From contig JAAZDH010000140.1 in assembly GCA_012512865.1 (NCBI GenBank), positions 1-5,126 of the forward strand: a stretch of DNA of 5,126 nt. The letters are read 5' to 3'. Positions 1 through 5,126 of the stretch are shown here, piece after piece; position 1 is the stretch's first letter, and each line of letters opens with the position of its first letter. The notes beneath the pieces were generated by a model. The model ran no database searches and had not been told where the DNA came from. It worked only from the letters and a program-made list of their open reading frames with translations. The translations under genes were made by a program, and so were the position numbers. Source of the DNA: Clostridiaceae bacterium. Its GTDB lineage: Bacteria > Bacillota > Clostridia > Acetivibrionales > DUMC01.

Positions 1-39
1 CAGAGCTAGTAGAATGTGATGGGGCAAGTGAGTGTCAAT

Positions 40-822
40 ATGCAAAAAAAAGTTATATTAAAAGAAATAGAAAAAGAAATAGAGTGTGGAATATACAATC
101 TTGAACCGGCTAGTGCACTTGAATACCTTGATGGTATCAAGGACAAATACGGGGCGGGCATTGAAAAATTGGTAGAAAAGCATAAAAAAAGGCTTGCAGC
201 CCTTGAAGCCGAAAAAAGAAGGTACGAAGAAATAAGCGTATTTGAGCGCGAAGCATACAATAGCGGGGCGAGGTACATAGCAGGAGTGGATGAAGCAGGG
301 CGGGGCCCCTTGGCAGGTCCTGTTGTAGCCGCTGCAGTGATATTGCCGGAAGGAGTTTTCATTAAAAACCTCAAGGATTCAAAAAAGTTATCTCCTGCCC
401 AAAGGGATGTTCTTTACGAGGAGATAATTAAAAAAGCTGTTTCTTATGGCATAGGAATCGTTGATGAAAAATGCATCGATGAAATCAACATTTTAAAGGC
501 CACAAAGTTGGCGATGGAAAAAGCAATAAAAAAACTGCTCCCGGCACCCGATATAATATTTATAGATGCAGTTTCTCTTGACAATATCAACATAAAGCAA
601 AAAGCAATAGAAAAAGGTGATAACTTAAGCATTTCCATTGCTGCAGCCTCGATCCTGGCAAAGGTAACCCGGGACAGGATTATCGAGAGCAAGGACAGCT
701 TGTATCCAGTTTATGGTTTTGCCAGGCATAAGGGGTATGGCACGAAAGAGCACATAGAAGCTATAAAAAAATACGGGGCATGCCCGGTTCACAGGATGAG
801 CTTTATTAAAAAATTTTTGTAG
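40..822 (+). CDS. rnhB: Ribonuclease HII
   Basis: Cytoplasmic endonuclease that cuts the RNA strand of RNA-DNA hybrids and starts removal of single ribonucleotides misincorporated in DNA. Numbering residues from the GTG at 16, the DEDD metal-binding set is visible: D92 and E93 in GVDEAGRGPLAGPV, D184 in IFIDA and D202 in KGDNLS. The GRG motif (95-97) and the HKGYGT motif with Y241, which reads the RNA-DNA junction in this family, are intact, as is AKVTRDR near 215-221. An N-terminal helical, charged extension of about 75 residues precedes the catalytic domain, as in Bacillus subtilis RnhB. The start is uncertain. ATG 40 gives an N-terminus (MQKKVILKEIEKEIE) like that of homologues, with a weak AGTGAG seven bases upstream. 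GTG 16 and ATG 19 are in the same frame, and ATG 19 forms a TGATG overlap with a possible upstream stop. It ends in TAG, 36 bases before yraN, so the two are probably co-transcribed. Identity is secure. Confidence 0.96.
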   Translation: MQKKVILKEIEKEIECGIYNLEPASALEYLDGIKDKYGAGIEKLVEKHKKRLAALEAEKRRYEEISVFEREAYNSGARYIAGVDEAGRGPLAGPVVAAAVILPEGVFIKNLKDSKKLSPAQRDVLYEEIIKKAVSYGIGIVDEKCIDEINILKATKLAMEKAIKKLLPAPDIIFIDAVSLDNINIKQKAIEKGDNLSISIAAASILAKVTRDRIIESKDSLYPVYGFARHKGYGTKEHIEAIKKYGACPVHRMSFIKKFL

Positions 823-858
823 AATAAAGCCATAAAACAAGTATCAGGGTTAAAAAAT

Positions 859-1260
859 ATGAGGAAGGATAAAAGAAAAACACTGGGCAGGTTGGGGGAA
901 AGTATAGCGACGGATTACTTGATAAAAAACGGGTATACTATCCTGGAGAATAATTTTAAGGTACACAGGCTCGGAGAAATTGATATTGTAGCCAAGCAAG
1001 GTGAATCTATTTGCTTCATGGAAGTGAAGACTCGAACAGGGGATAGTTTCGGCATTCCCTCGGAAGCCGTCATTAAGCAAAAACAAGAAAAAATAAAAAG
1101 GCTTGCACAAGTTTATATTAAGAAAAACAGCTTATTTGAACATGATATAAGGTTTGATGTTGTCGAAATAATCGTGACTTATCCTGCAGCTTGTAAAAAC
1201 GGTGGAAAGCACGAATATGAAGTTAGGAGCATTAATCTTATTGAAAATGCTTTCTATTGA
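859..1260 (+). CDS. yraN: YraN/UPF0102 family nuclease-fold protein
   Basis: A 133-residue protein of the UPF0102 family, which has a restriction-endonuclease-like (PD-(D/E)XK) fold; its physiological role is not firmly established. The family pattern is clear: an N-terminal helix KTLGRLGESIATDYLIKNGY (residues 7-26), then the putative metal-binding core G39-E40-I41-D42 followed by E55-V56-K57 in FMEVKTRTG, and the downstream RFDVVEI strand (98-104). Length is close to the family's usual 115-130 residues. The ATG at 859 is preceded by a weak CAGGG about nine bases away, and the homologue-like N-terminus supports this start. It follows rnhB by 36 bases with no terminator visible between them. 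The rnhB-yraN order recurs in many Firmicutes, so an operon is inferred. It ends 76 bases before purB. Confidence 0.93.
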   Translation: MRKDKRKTLGRLGESIATDYLIKNGYTILENNFKVHRLGEIDIVAKQGESICFMEVKTRTGDSFGIPSEAVIKQKQEKIKRLAQVYIKKNSLFEHDIRFDVVEIIVTYPAACKNGGKHEYEVRSINLIENAFY

Positions 1261-1324
1261 TGAATGATGAATCTAACGATAGATATAAGTTTTCTATCTT
1301 GCTTTTGCGTATTTTAATTTAACC

Positions 1325-1330
1325 GGAGGT
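1325..1330 (+). promoter_or_regulatory. Ribosome binding site of purB
   Basis: GGAGGT lies six bases before the ATG at 1337. It is a near-perfect Shine-Dalgarno sequence and fixes that start codon. It is much stronger than the sites in front of rnhB and yraN. Confidence 0.85.
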
Positions 1331-1336
1331 AAATCC

Positions 1337-2830
1337 ATGAACAACGGCAGTAGGAAAAATATATATGAAAGCCCTTTTATCAGCAGGTATTCAAGCAAGG
1401 AGATGCTTGAGCTGTTTTCTCCTGAAAAGAAATTCAGGATATGGAGGGAATTATGGATTGCCCTTGCAGAAGCGGAAAAGGAACTGGGGCTTGATATTAC
1501 CGATGAACAGATTGACGAGATGAAAAAGTTCAAGGATGCTATCAACCATGACGTGGCAGAGCAAAAAGAAAGGGAATTCAGGCACGATGTTATGGCCCAC
1601 GTGCATGCCTATGGCGAGCAATGCCCGAAAGCAAGGGGAATTATTCACCTTGGGGCTACATCATGCTATGTTAGCGATAACGCGGATTTAATTATCATGA
1701 GAGAAGGCTTGAAAATAATAGGGACCAAGATAATGGCAATAATAGAGAGGTTGGCTGATTTTGCGGTAAAGTACAAGGATACCCCGACGTTGGGCTTTAC
1801 GCACCTGCAGCCTGCCCAACCGGTTACGGTTGGGAAAAGGGCATGCTTGTGGATACAAGATTTATTGATAGACATGGAGGACCTGGAATACCTTCTCTCG
1901 AATATGAAATTACTAGGTTCAAAGGGGACAACGGGAACACAGGCATCCTTCATGGAACTGTTTGATGGGGATTACGAAAAAGTTAAAAAACTGGATATGC
2001 TCGTGGCAAAAAAAATGGGTTTTGACAGCGTATACCCGGTTTCAGGGCAGACCTACACAAGGAAACAGGACAGCAGGATATGCAATCTTTTAAGCGGCAT
2101 AGCCCAGAGCGCATACAAGTTCAGCAACGATATAAGGCTGCTTCAGCACATGAAAGAAATTGAAGAACCTTTCGAAGAAAAACAAATTGGTTCGTCTGCC
2201 ATGGCTTACAAGAGAAACCCGATGAGATGCGAAAGGATATCCGCCCTGTCAAGGTATGTAATTGTAAATGCTTTAAACCCTGCTATTACAGTTTCCGCCC
2301 AATGGCTTGAAAGGACGCTGGATGATTCTGCAAACAGGAGAATAAGTATATCGGAAGGTTTTTTGGCGGTGGATGCCGTATTAAACCTTTATTATAACGT
2401 GGCATCCGGATTGGTAGTTTACCCAAGGGTTATAGAAAAACACCTGGCAGATGAACTACCTTTCATGGCCTCGGAAAATATATTGATGGAAGCTGTAAAA
2501 AGGGGAAAAGACAGGCAGGAAATGCATGAAAAAATAAGGATGCATTCAATGGAGGCAGCTAAAAAAGTCAAGCTGGAAGGCAAACCCAACGATTTCCTGG
2601 ACAGGGTATTGAAGGATGAGGCTTTTGGCTTTTCAAGGGAGGAGCTGGAATGCATTATTTCATGCGAAAAATTTGTCGGATGTGCGCCAAGGCAGGTGGA
2701 AGACTTTATTGAATACCATGTGAAGCCCTTGTTTTCATCGCGGAAAAACAGTATTAAATGTAATGGCGATGTTCAGGACGATGAAAACAAAAATCCGCAA
2801 GAAAGTATAAATTTTGACGTTAAAGTATAA
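1337..2830 (+). CDS. purB: Adenylosuccinate lyase, long (ADSL-like) subclass
   Basis: Fumarase/aspartase-superfamily enzyme that releases fumarate twice in purine synthesis: from SAICAR to give AICAR, and from adenylosuccinate to give AMP. It acts as a cytoplasmic homotetramer with shared active sites. Visible landmarks are RHDVMAHVHAYG (82-93, active-site His region), the HLGATSCYVSDNAD block (104-117), the general-acid histidine H156 in GFTHLQPAQPVT, KGTTGTQASF (196-205), and the superfamily signature GSSAMAYKRNP (285-295) with the flexible-loop catalytic serine. ERTLDDSANRR follows at 325-335. These blocks match vertebrate ADSL far better than the shorter B. subtilis PurB (about 431 residues), judged from memory. 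At 497 residues it exceeds the usual 475-485; the last 30 or so (SSRKNSIKCNGD onward) are hydrophilic and look unconserved. It stands alone rather than in a purine operon. The strong SD decides the start. Confidence 0.96.
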   Translation: MNNGSRKNIYESPFISRYSSKEMLELFSPEKKFRIWRELWIALAEAEKELGLDITDEQIDEMKKFKDAINHDVAEQKEREFRHDVMAHVHAYGEQCPKARGIIHLGATSCYVSDNADLIIMREGLKIIGTKIMAIIERLADFAVKYKDTPTLGFTHLQPAQPVTVGKRACLWIQDLLIDMEDLEYLLSNMKLLGSKGTTGTQASFMELFDGDYEKVKKLDMLVAKKMGFDSVYPVSGQTYTRKQDSRICNLLSGIAQSAYKFSNDIRLLQHMKEIEEPFEEKQIGSSAMAYKRNPMRCERISALSRYVIVNALNPAITVSAQWLERTLDDSANRRISISEGFLAVDAVLNLYYNVASGLVVYPRVIEKHLADELPFMASENILMEAVKRGKDRQEMHEKIRMHSMEAAKKVKLEGKPNDFLDRVLKDEAFGFSREELECIISCEKFVGCAPRQVEDFIEYHVKPLFSSRKNSIKCNGDVQDDENKNPQESINFDVKV

Positions 2831-2840
2831 TAAACGTCAA
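2814..2840 (+). other. Inverted repeat across the purB stop codon
   Basis: TTGACGTT (2814-2821) and AACGTCAA (2833-2840) are perfect 8-base inverted arms around an 11-base loop containing the purB stop codon TAA (2828-2830). In RNA this could form a short 3' hairpin. It is followed by GGAACAAGTC, not a T-run, so it is not a standard intrinsic terminator on the + strand. It could instead stabilise the transcript end or bind a protein; neither can be decided from sequence. Confidence 0.5.
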
Positions 2841-2862
2841 GGAACAAGTCAAAAAAAGCTGG

Positions 2863-2882
2863 TTACATGGTTGAACATGTAA
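2863..2882. repeat. Inverted repeat TTACATG-N6-CATGTAA
   Basis: Perfect 7-base arms at 2863-2869 and 2876-2882 around the six bases GTTGAA; G-T wobbles would extend the stem by two pairs in RNA. The sequence after it is AT-rich (TTATAATATTG) but not a T-run, so it is at best a weak terminator for purB. The 20-base dyad could also be a transcription-factor operator. Confidence 0.4.
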
Positions 2883-2923
2883 TTATAATATTGTAAAATA
2901 ATTATTATAGTTCTGACTCCTGG

Positions 2924-2934
2924 TTGGCAGCCAA
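2924..2934. repeat. Short palindrome TTGGC-A-GCCAA
   Basis: An 11-base palindrome with 5-base perfect arms and one central base, GC-rich relative to the surrounding DNA. It lies just upstream of the TTGACA at 2946. Size and symmetry suit a dimeric regulator's half-sites, but no partner is identified and chance is possible. Confidence 0.3.
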
Positions 2935-2945
2935 TATTTGTATTT

Positions 2946-2973
2946 TTGACAGTTTATTGTTTTGATGTAATAA
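2946..2973 (+). promoter_or_regulatory. Possible promoter, TTGACA-N16-TAATAA
   Basis: A perfect -35 hexamer TTGACA (2946-2951) is followed after 16 bases by TAATAA (2968-2973), a weak -10. Transcription from here would run toward the GntR-family gene with a leader of roughly 170 bases. The -10 quality makes this uncertain. Confidence 0.25.
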
Positions 2974-3019
2974 CGTTGAATAAGGATAACCTTGAGATTT
3001 ATTTAATCCAAGCACGATT

Positions 3020-3028
3020 TGCTATAAT
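3020..3028 (+). promoter_or_regulatory. Extended -10 promoter element TGCTATAAT
   Basis: This is a perfect extended -10 (TG-N-TATAAT). The hexamer 17 bases upstream (3000-3005, TATTTA) is a poor -35, which extended -10 promoters tolerate. It points at the GntR-family gene with a leader of about 115 bases. Such elements also arise by chance in AT-rich DNA. Confidence 0.4.
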
Positions 3029-3111
3029 ATATGATTTGATATGATCCAATTATTGATGCAATACAACTAAAAATGTCGCAGTAAACTGGTAAAATTGATT
3101 TAATATTCTAG

Positions 3112-3120
3112 TGGTATTAT
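3112..3120 (+). promoter_or_regulatory. Possible gntR-proximal promoter TGGTATTAT
   Basis: An extended -10 of the form TG-N-TATTAT ends 31 bases before the TTG start. It would start transcription near 3127 and give a leader of about 25 bases holding only the ribosome site. A TTGATT at 3095-3100 is too close (14 bases) to be a normal -35. The partial dyad GTA-TAG-TAC at 3125-3133, between this -10 and the ribosome site, is a possible but weak self-regulation operator. Confidence 0.4.
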
Positions 3121-3136
3121 AAATGTATAGTACGGT

Positions 3137-3144
3137 GGGGAGGT
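3137..3144 (+). promoter_or_regulatory. Ribosome binding site supporting a TTG start
   Basis: GGGGAGGT lies seven bases before TTG at 3152 and is the strongest Shine-Dalgarno match in the window. Together with the homologue-like N-terminus (INKYSNVPLYCQLK) it establishes TTG as the start of the GntR-family gene. No ATG is present at a suitable position. Confidence 0.8.
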
Positions 3145-3151
3145 ATTTTTA

Positions 3152-3895
3152 TTGATTAACAAATATAGTAATGTGCCTCTTTATTGCCAGTTGAAATCCA
3201 TTATAATCAGGAAAATCGAGTCAGGGGAATACAAGGAAGATGAAAAAATACCATCCGAGGTAGAATTATGCAAGGAGTATAATATTAGCCGCCCCACCGT
3301 TAGGCAGGCCATATCAGAACTTACAAATAATGGTTATCTTTACAAGGCAAGGGGAAAGGGGACTTTTGTTGCAAAAACCAAGAAAAGGATAGATATCAAG
3401 GACTATTCAGGTTTTACTCCTTCTATACTTGATTGCCAGGCACCGGAAAAAAGGGCTGTATTAAATACAAGGGTTATAAAATGCTCGGAAATTGACAAGC
3501 TGTGCAGTGTTTTTAACATAAACCCCAGCCAGCAACAGAAGCATGAATTTGCCGAGGCTTTATACCAGGTAAAAAACGGGAGCGAAGTTTATTCAATTAA
3601 CGTTTCATACATACCGTTGGATTTGTTCCCGGACATAATAAGCAACATTTTGGCAGGAAATGCCTCCCACGAGATTTTAAAGGGGAAATACCCGCTGGTT
3701 CCTGAAAAAACAAGGAGTACACTGTAGGTTATATACAGTACCCAGGAAGACACTACGTACTTGCAGATCCAAACCGGGCAACCCCTGATTAAAATTGAAA
3801 ACATGATTTTTTCAAAGAACGGGAAACTGGTTGAATATGTGATAACAAAATACAGGGCCGATAAATGCAGGTTCATTTTTGAAAACTTAAGGTGA
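3152..3895 (+). pseudogene. GntR/HutC-family regulator broken by an in-frame TAG
   Basis: Transcription regulator with an N-terminal GntR winged helix (about residues 8-75: PLYCQLKSII, IPSEVELCKEYNISRPTVRQ, GKGTFV) and a C-terminal UTRA ligand-binding domain (about 95-245), the HutC subfamily layout. UTRA domains usually sense small metabolites such as sugar phosphates; the ligand here is unknown. Translation from TTG 3152 meets TAG at 3725-3727 after 191 residues. The same frame then continues without any shift for 55 more codons to TGA 3893-3895. This downstream part is plainly the rest of the UTRA domain: GQPLIKIE (209-216), the NGKLVEY segment (223-229) and the YRADKCRF motif (234-241). 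The full frame of 247 codons is normal length. One base change, for example GAG to TAG, would explain it. A sequencing error or readthrough is possible; rnhB also ends in TAG, so TAG does act as a stop here. The truncated product would keep DNA binding but lose half its sensor. Confidence 0.85.
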
Positions 3896-3904
3896 TATTA
3901 AAAT

Positions 3905-3997
3905 AAAGTTATATTAAATAAAGTAAAAATAAAGTAAGATTAAGTAAAGTATGATTAAACAAAGTATGATAAAGTATGATTAAACAAAGTATAGATT
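3905..3997. repeat. Degenerate AAAGT-based tandem repeat array
   Basis: Seven copies of AAAGT begin at 3905, 3920, 3931, 3946, 3961, 3971 and 3986, with steps of 15, 11, 15, 15, 10 and 15 bases. The best-preserved unit is AAAGTATGATTAAAC: an exact copy starts at 3946 and another at 3971, with a shortened copy (AAAGTATGAT) at 3961 between them. The left half is more diverged. It starts ten bases after the GntR-family stop. It may be a decaying minisatellite produced by replication slippage, or a set of protein-binding direct repeats; sequence alone cannot tell. Confidence 0.7.
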
Positions 3998-4141
3998 ATA
4001 ATTAAAATTTATACCGGTAATATTTAAATGAATAATATTGATAATTGATATTGTTGAATTAGAAAGTGAACCAGGATGGTCGAAATTAAAAACAAGTTTT
4101 CAGATGGATTAGGGGATGAAATATCAAAAAAAATTTTTAGT

Positions 4142-4171
4142 GATTATACAAAATAAAAATTTTGTATAATC
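4142..4171. repeat. Perfect 30-bp dyad upstream of the recombinase gene
   Basis: GATTATACAAAAT (4142-4154) is exactly reverse-complementary to 4159-4171, leaving four central A bases. Viewed as a recombinase site it reads 11-6-11: ATTATACAAAA, spacer TAAAAA, TTTTGTATAAT. The right arm agrees with the E. coli dif XerD half-site TTATGTTAAAT at 8 of 11 positions (dif recalled from memory). The right arm also contains TATAAT (4165-4170), which could be a -10 element with a poor -35; the dyad would then overlap a promoter as an operator. As RNA it could form a hairpin just before GGGAGGGG. It is not a + strand terminator because no T-run follows. Confidence 0.75.
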
Positions 4172-4186
4172 GGGAGGGGTAAAAAT

Positions 4187-4191
4187 AGGAG
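4187..4191 (+). promoter_or_regulatory. Ribosome binding site of the recombinase gene
   Basis: AGGAG lies nine bases before ATG 4201 and only three before the in-frame ATG 4195, so it favours 4201. An in-frame TAG at 4186-4188 rules out any start further upstream. The stronger-looking GGGAGGGG at 4172-4179 has no start codon at a suitable distance. Confidence 0.65.
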
Positions 4192-4200
4192 AAAATGCAA

Positions 4201-5126
4201 ATGAACAATTTATACAATGATGCTCCGATTATTGTGAGAGATTTTTTGAATTACATGGAGACCATTAAAGGAAAATCAAAAAGCACTGTTAAAGAATATT
4301 TTTATGATTTGCGCTTATTTATTAAATTTATTAAGCAGTATAAAAAACTTGTCCCTCTCAATACTGATTTTGAAAAAATAATTATTTCAGATGTGAGCAT
4401 TGTTTTTTTTAAATCCGTAACTTTAAGCGATTTGTACGAGTTTATGTCCTTTTTAAGCCGTGACCGCAATAACAGTGCCAGCTCCAGGGCTCGCAAGGTC
4501 GCCAGCATAAAATCTTTTTTCAATTATCTTGCCAATAAGGTTAAATTGCTGGATTACAACCCTGCATCCGAACTTGAATCACCGAAGATTTTAAAGCGTT
4601 TGCCAAGGTACTTGAACATCGAAGAAAGCAAGCAGCTTTTAAATATTATTGACGGCAAGCACCGTGAACGGGATTATGCGATAATCACACTTTTTTTAAA
4701 CTGCGGCCTGAGGCTCTCAGAATTGGTAAATATTGACATCAACAGGGTTAAAAACGATACCATAACAGTAATTGGCAAAGGAAACAAGGAGCGTACAGTT
4801 TATCTAAACGAAGCTTGTATTAGCGCCATAAACGATTATCTCAAGGTAAGGCCCGTTGACGGGGTCAAGGATAAAAATGCCCTTTTTTTGAGCGAAAGAA
4901 AGCAAAGAATAAGCAATAAGACGGTTCAGCACATTGTAAAAAAATATATCTCTCTTGCCGGGCTGGACCCTGAAAGGTATTCCACCCACAAGTTAAGGCA
5001 TACCGCCGCAACCCTCATGTACAAGTACGGAAAGGTTGACATACGCGCCTTGCAGCAAATACTCGGCCATGAAAGCATTTCCACCACCGAAATATATACC
5101 CATGTTGACAACGTACAGCTGAGGAA
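4201..5126 (+). CDS. Tyrosine recombinase, XerC/XerD type (3' end cut)
   Basis: Site-specific recombinase that cuts and rejoins DNA through a 3'-phosphotyrosine. Housekeeping members resolve chromosome dimers at dif; others move mobile elements. The frame stays open for 308 codons to the window edge, with no stop. The N-terminal SAM-like DNA-binding domain (about 8-112) begins IIVRDFLNYMETIKGKS and holds SASSRARKVASIKSFFNYL (92-110). The catalytic domain (about 130 onward) shows the full set: R171 in CGLRLSEL, K193 in IGKGNKER, H263 and R266 in THKLRHTAAT, H290 in LGHES and nucleophile Y299 in IYTHV, nine residues after H290 as expected. Only a short C-terminal tail is missing. Compared with a typical 300-residue XerC, a stretch around 55-75 (FEKIIISDVSIVFFKSVTLS) looks inserted between the first helices. 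No mobile-element partner is visible, so a housekeeping Xer or a stand-alone element integrase are both possible; the 30-base dyad upstream may be its target. Confidence 0.93.
   Translation, partial: MNNLYNDAPIIVRDFLNYMETIKGKSKSTVKEYFYDLRLFIKFIKQYKKLVPLNTDFEKIIISDVSIVFFKSVTLSDLYEFMSFLSRDRNNSASSRARKVASIKSFFNYLANKVKLLDYNPASELESPKILKRLPRYLNIEESKQLLNIIDGKHRERDYAIITLFLNCGLRLSELVNIDINRVKNDTITVIGKGNKERTVYLNEACISAINDYLKVRPVDGVKDKNALFLSERKQRISNKTVQHIVKKYISLAGLDPERYSTHKLRHTAATLMYKYGKVDIRALQQILGHESISTTEIYTHVDNVQLR

Larger units (their letters stand above)
2831..3151. other. AT-rich intergenic region, purB to gntR
   Basis: No credible coding frame is seen on either strand in this 321-base gap. It contains the right arm of the repeat across the purB stop, two further small inverted repeats and three promoter-like sites, each listed separately. 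A direct repeat of ATATGAT occurs at 3029-3035 and 3039-3045, ten bases or one helical turn apart, just after a good -10 element. No riboswitch or tRNA-like fold was recognised. No clear intrinsic terminator for purB was found. Confidence 0.6.
3896..4200. other. Very AT-rich intergenic region upstream of recombinase
   Basis: This gap of about 305 bases is the most AT-rich part of the window. It holds a phased AAAGT repeat array (3905-3997), a palindromic TACCGGTA (4012-4019), and a perfect 30-base dyad (4142-4171) followed by GGGAGGGG and the recombinase ribosome site. Two very short open frames (24 and 26 codons, near 4038-4112 and 4076-4156) have no good ribosome site and are not called genes. 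No terminator for the GntR-family gene is seen. Confidence 0.6.

Noticed and set aside
1..19. Possible end of an upstream gene (rbgA/ylqF is a common rnhB neighbour), ending at TAG 7-9 or TGA 17-19.
   Set aside because: Only two to five codons would lie in the window and none can be recognised, so no partial gene is called.
1257..1289. purB promoter from TTGATG (1257-1262) and TATAAG (1284-1289).
   Set aside because: The 21-base spacing is too long and no better -35 lies at 16-18 bases; not supportable.
1278..1298. Hairpin GATAGA-N9-TCTATC between yraN and purB as a terminator.
   Set aside because: The stem is six AT-rich pairs with a large loop, and the following sequence is not a clean T-run; too weak.
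2814..2831. TTGACG followed by TATAAT near the purB stop as a promoter.
   Set aside because: The two hexamers are only six bases apart, which cannot work as a sigma-A promoter.
3589..3876. Minus-strand frame of 95 codons opposite the GntR-family gene.
   Set aside because: It is a shadow of the + strand gene, with no ribosome site and no family motifs; its existence depends on the + strand codon pattern.
4069..4082. GAACCAGGATGGTC as a LexA (SOS) box near the recombinase.
   Set aside because: It does not match the Gram-positive GAAC-N4-GTTC pattern; no LexA box was found in the window.
4038..4112. 24-codon frame from TTG 4038 as a small protein.
   Set aside because: It has a TTG start, no ribosome site and no recognisable sequence, and overlaps another equally weak short frame.

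Overview
The window looks like chromosomal DNA from a low-GC Firmicute, most likely a clostridium. The evidence is AT-rich sequence with even more AT-rich gaps, strong GGAGG-type ribosome binding sites, a TTG start, and the rnhB-yraN gene pair common in that group. The order suggested by the proteins (Acetivibrio/Ruminiclostridium-like) is an inference from remembered family sequences, not a search. All recognisable genes lie on the + strand.

Layout. About 1-1260: rnhB (ribonuclease HII) and yraN (UPF0102 nuclease-fold protein), probably the tail of an operon entering from the left. 1337-2830: purB, adenylosuccinate lyase, with its own strong Shine-Dalgarno sequence. It belongs to the long subclass that strikingly resembles animal ADSL, and it carries an unusual hydrophilic C-terminal tail. 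2831-3151: AT-rich spacer with three small inverted repeats and promoter-like sites. 3152-3895: a GntR/HutC-family regulator (winged helix plus UTRA domain) whose otherwise intact 247-codon frame is broken by one in-frame TAG at codon 192. 3896-4200: very AT-rich spacer holding a phased AAAGT repeat array and a perfect 30-bp dyad. 4201 to the window end: a tyrosine recombinase of the XerC/XerD type with all catalytic residues visible. It is cut by the window edge.

How the parts relate. rnhB and yraN are housekeeping genes for genome maintenance; purB acts in purine and AMP synthesis. No common pathway links these to the regulator or the recombinase. The most interesting local structure is the recombinase with the 28-30 bp dyad just upstream. 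The dyad has the 11-6-11 geometry of a Xer/dif core site, and its arms partly match the XerD-type half-site, so it may be the enzyme's own target. It could equally be an operator or a mRNA hairpin. The second point worth checking is the single-codon interruption of the regulator. I see no CRISPR array, rRNA, tRNA or insertion-sequence transposase.
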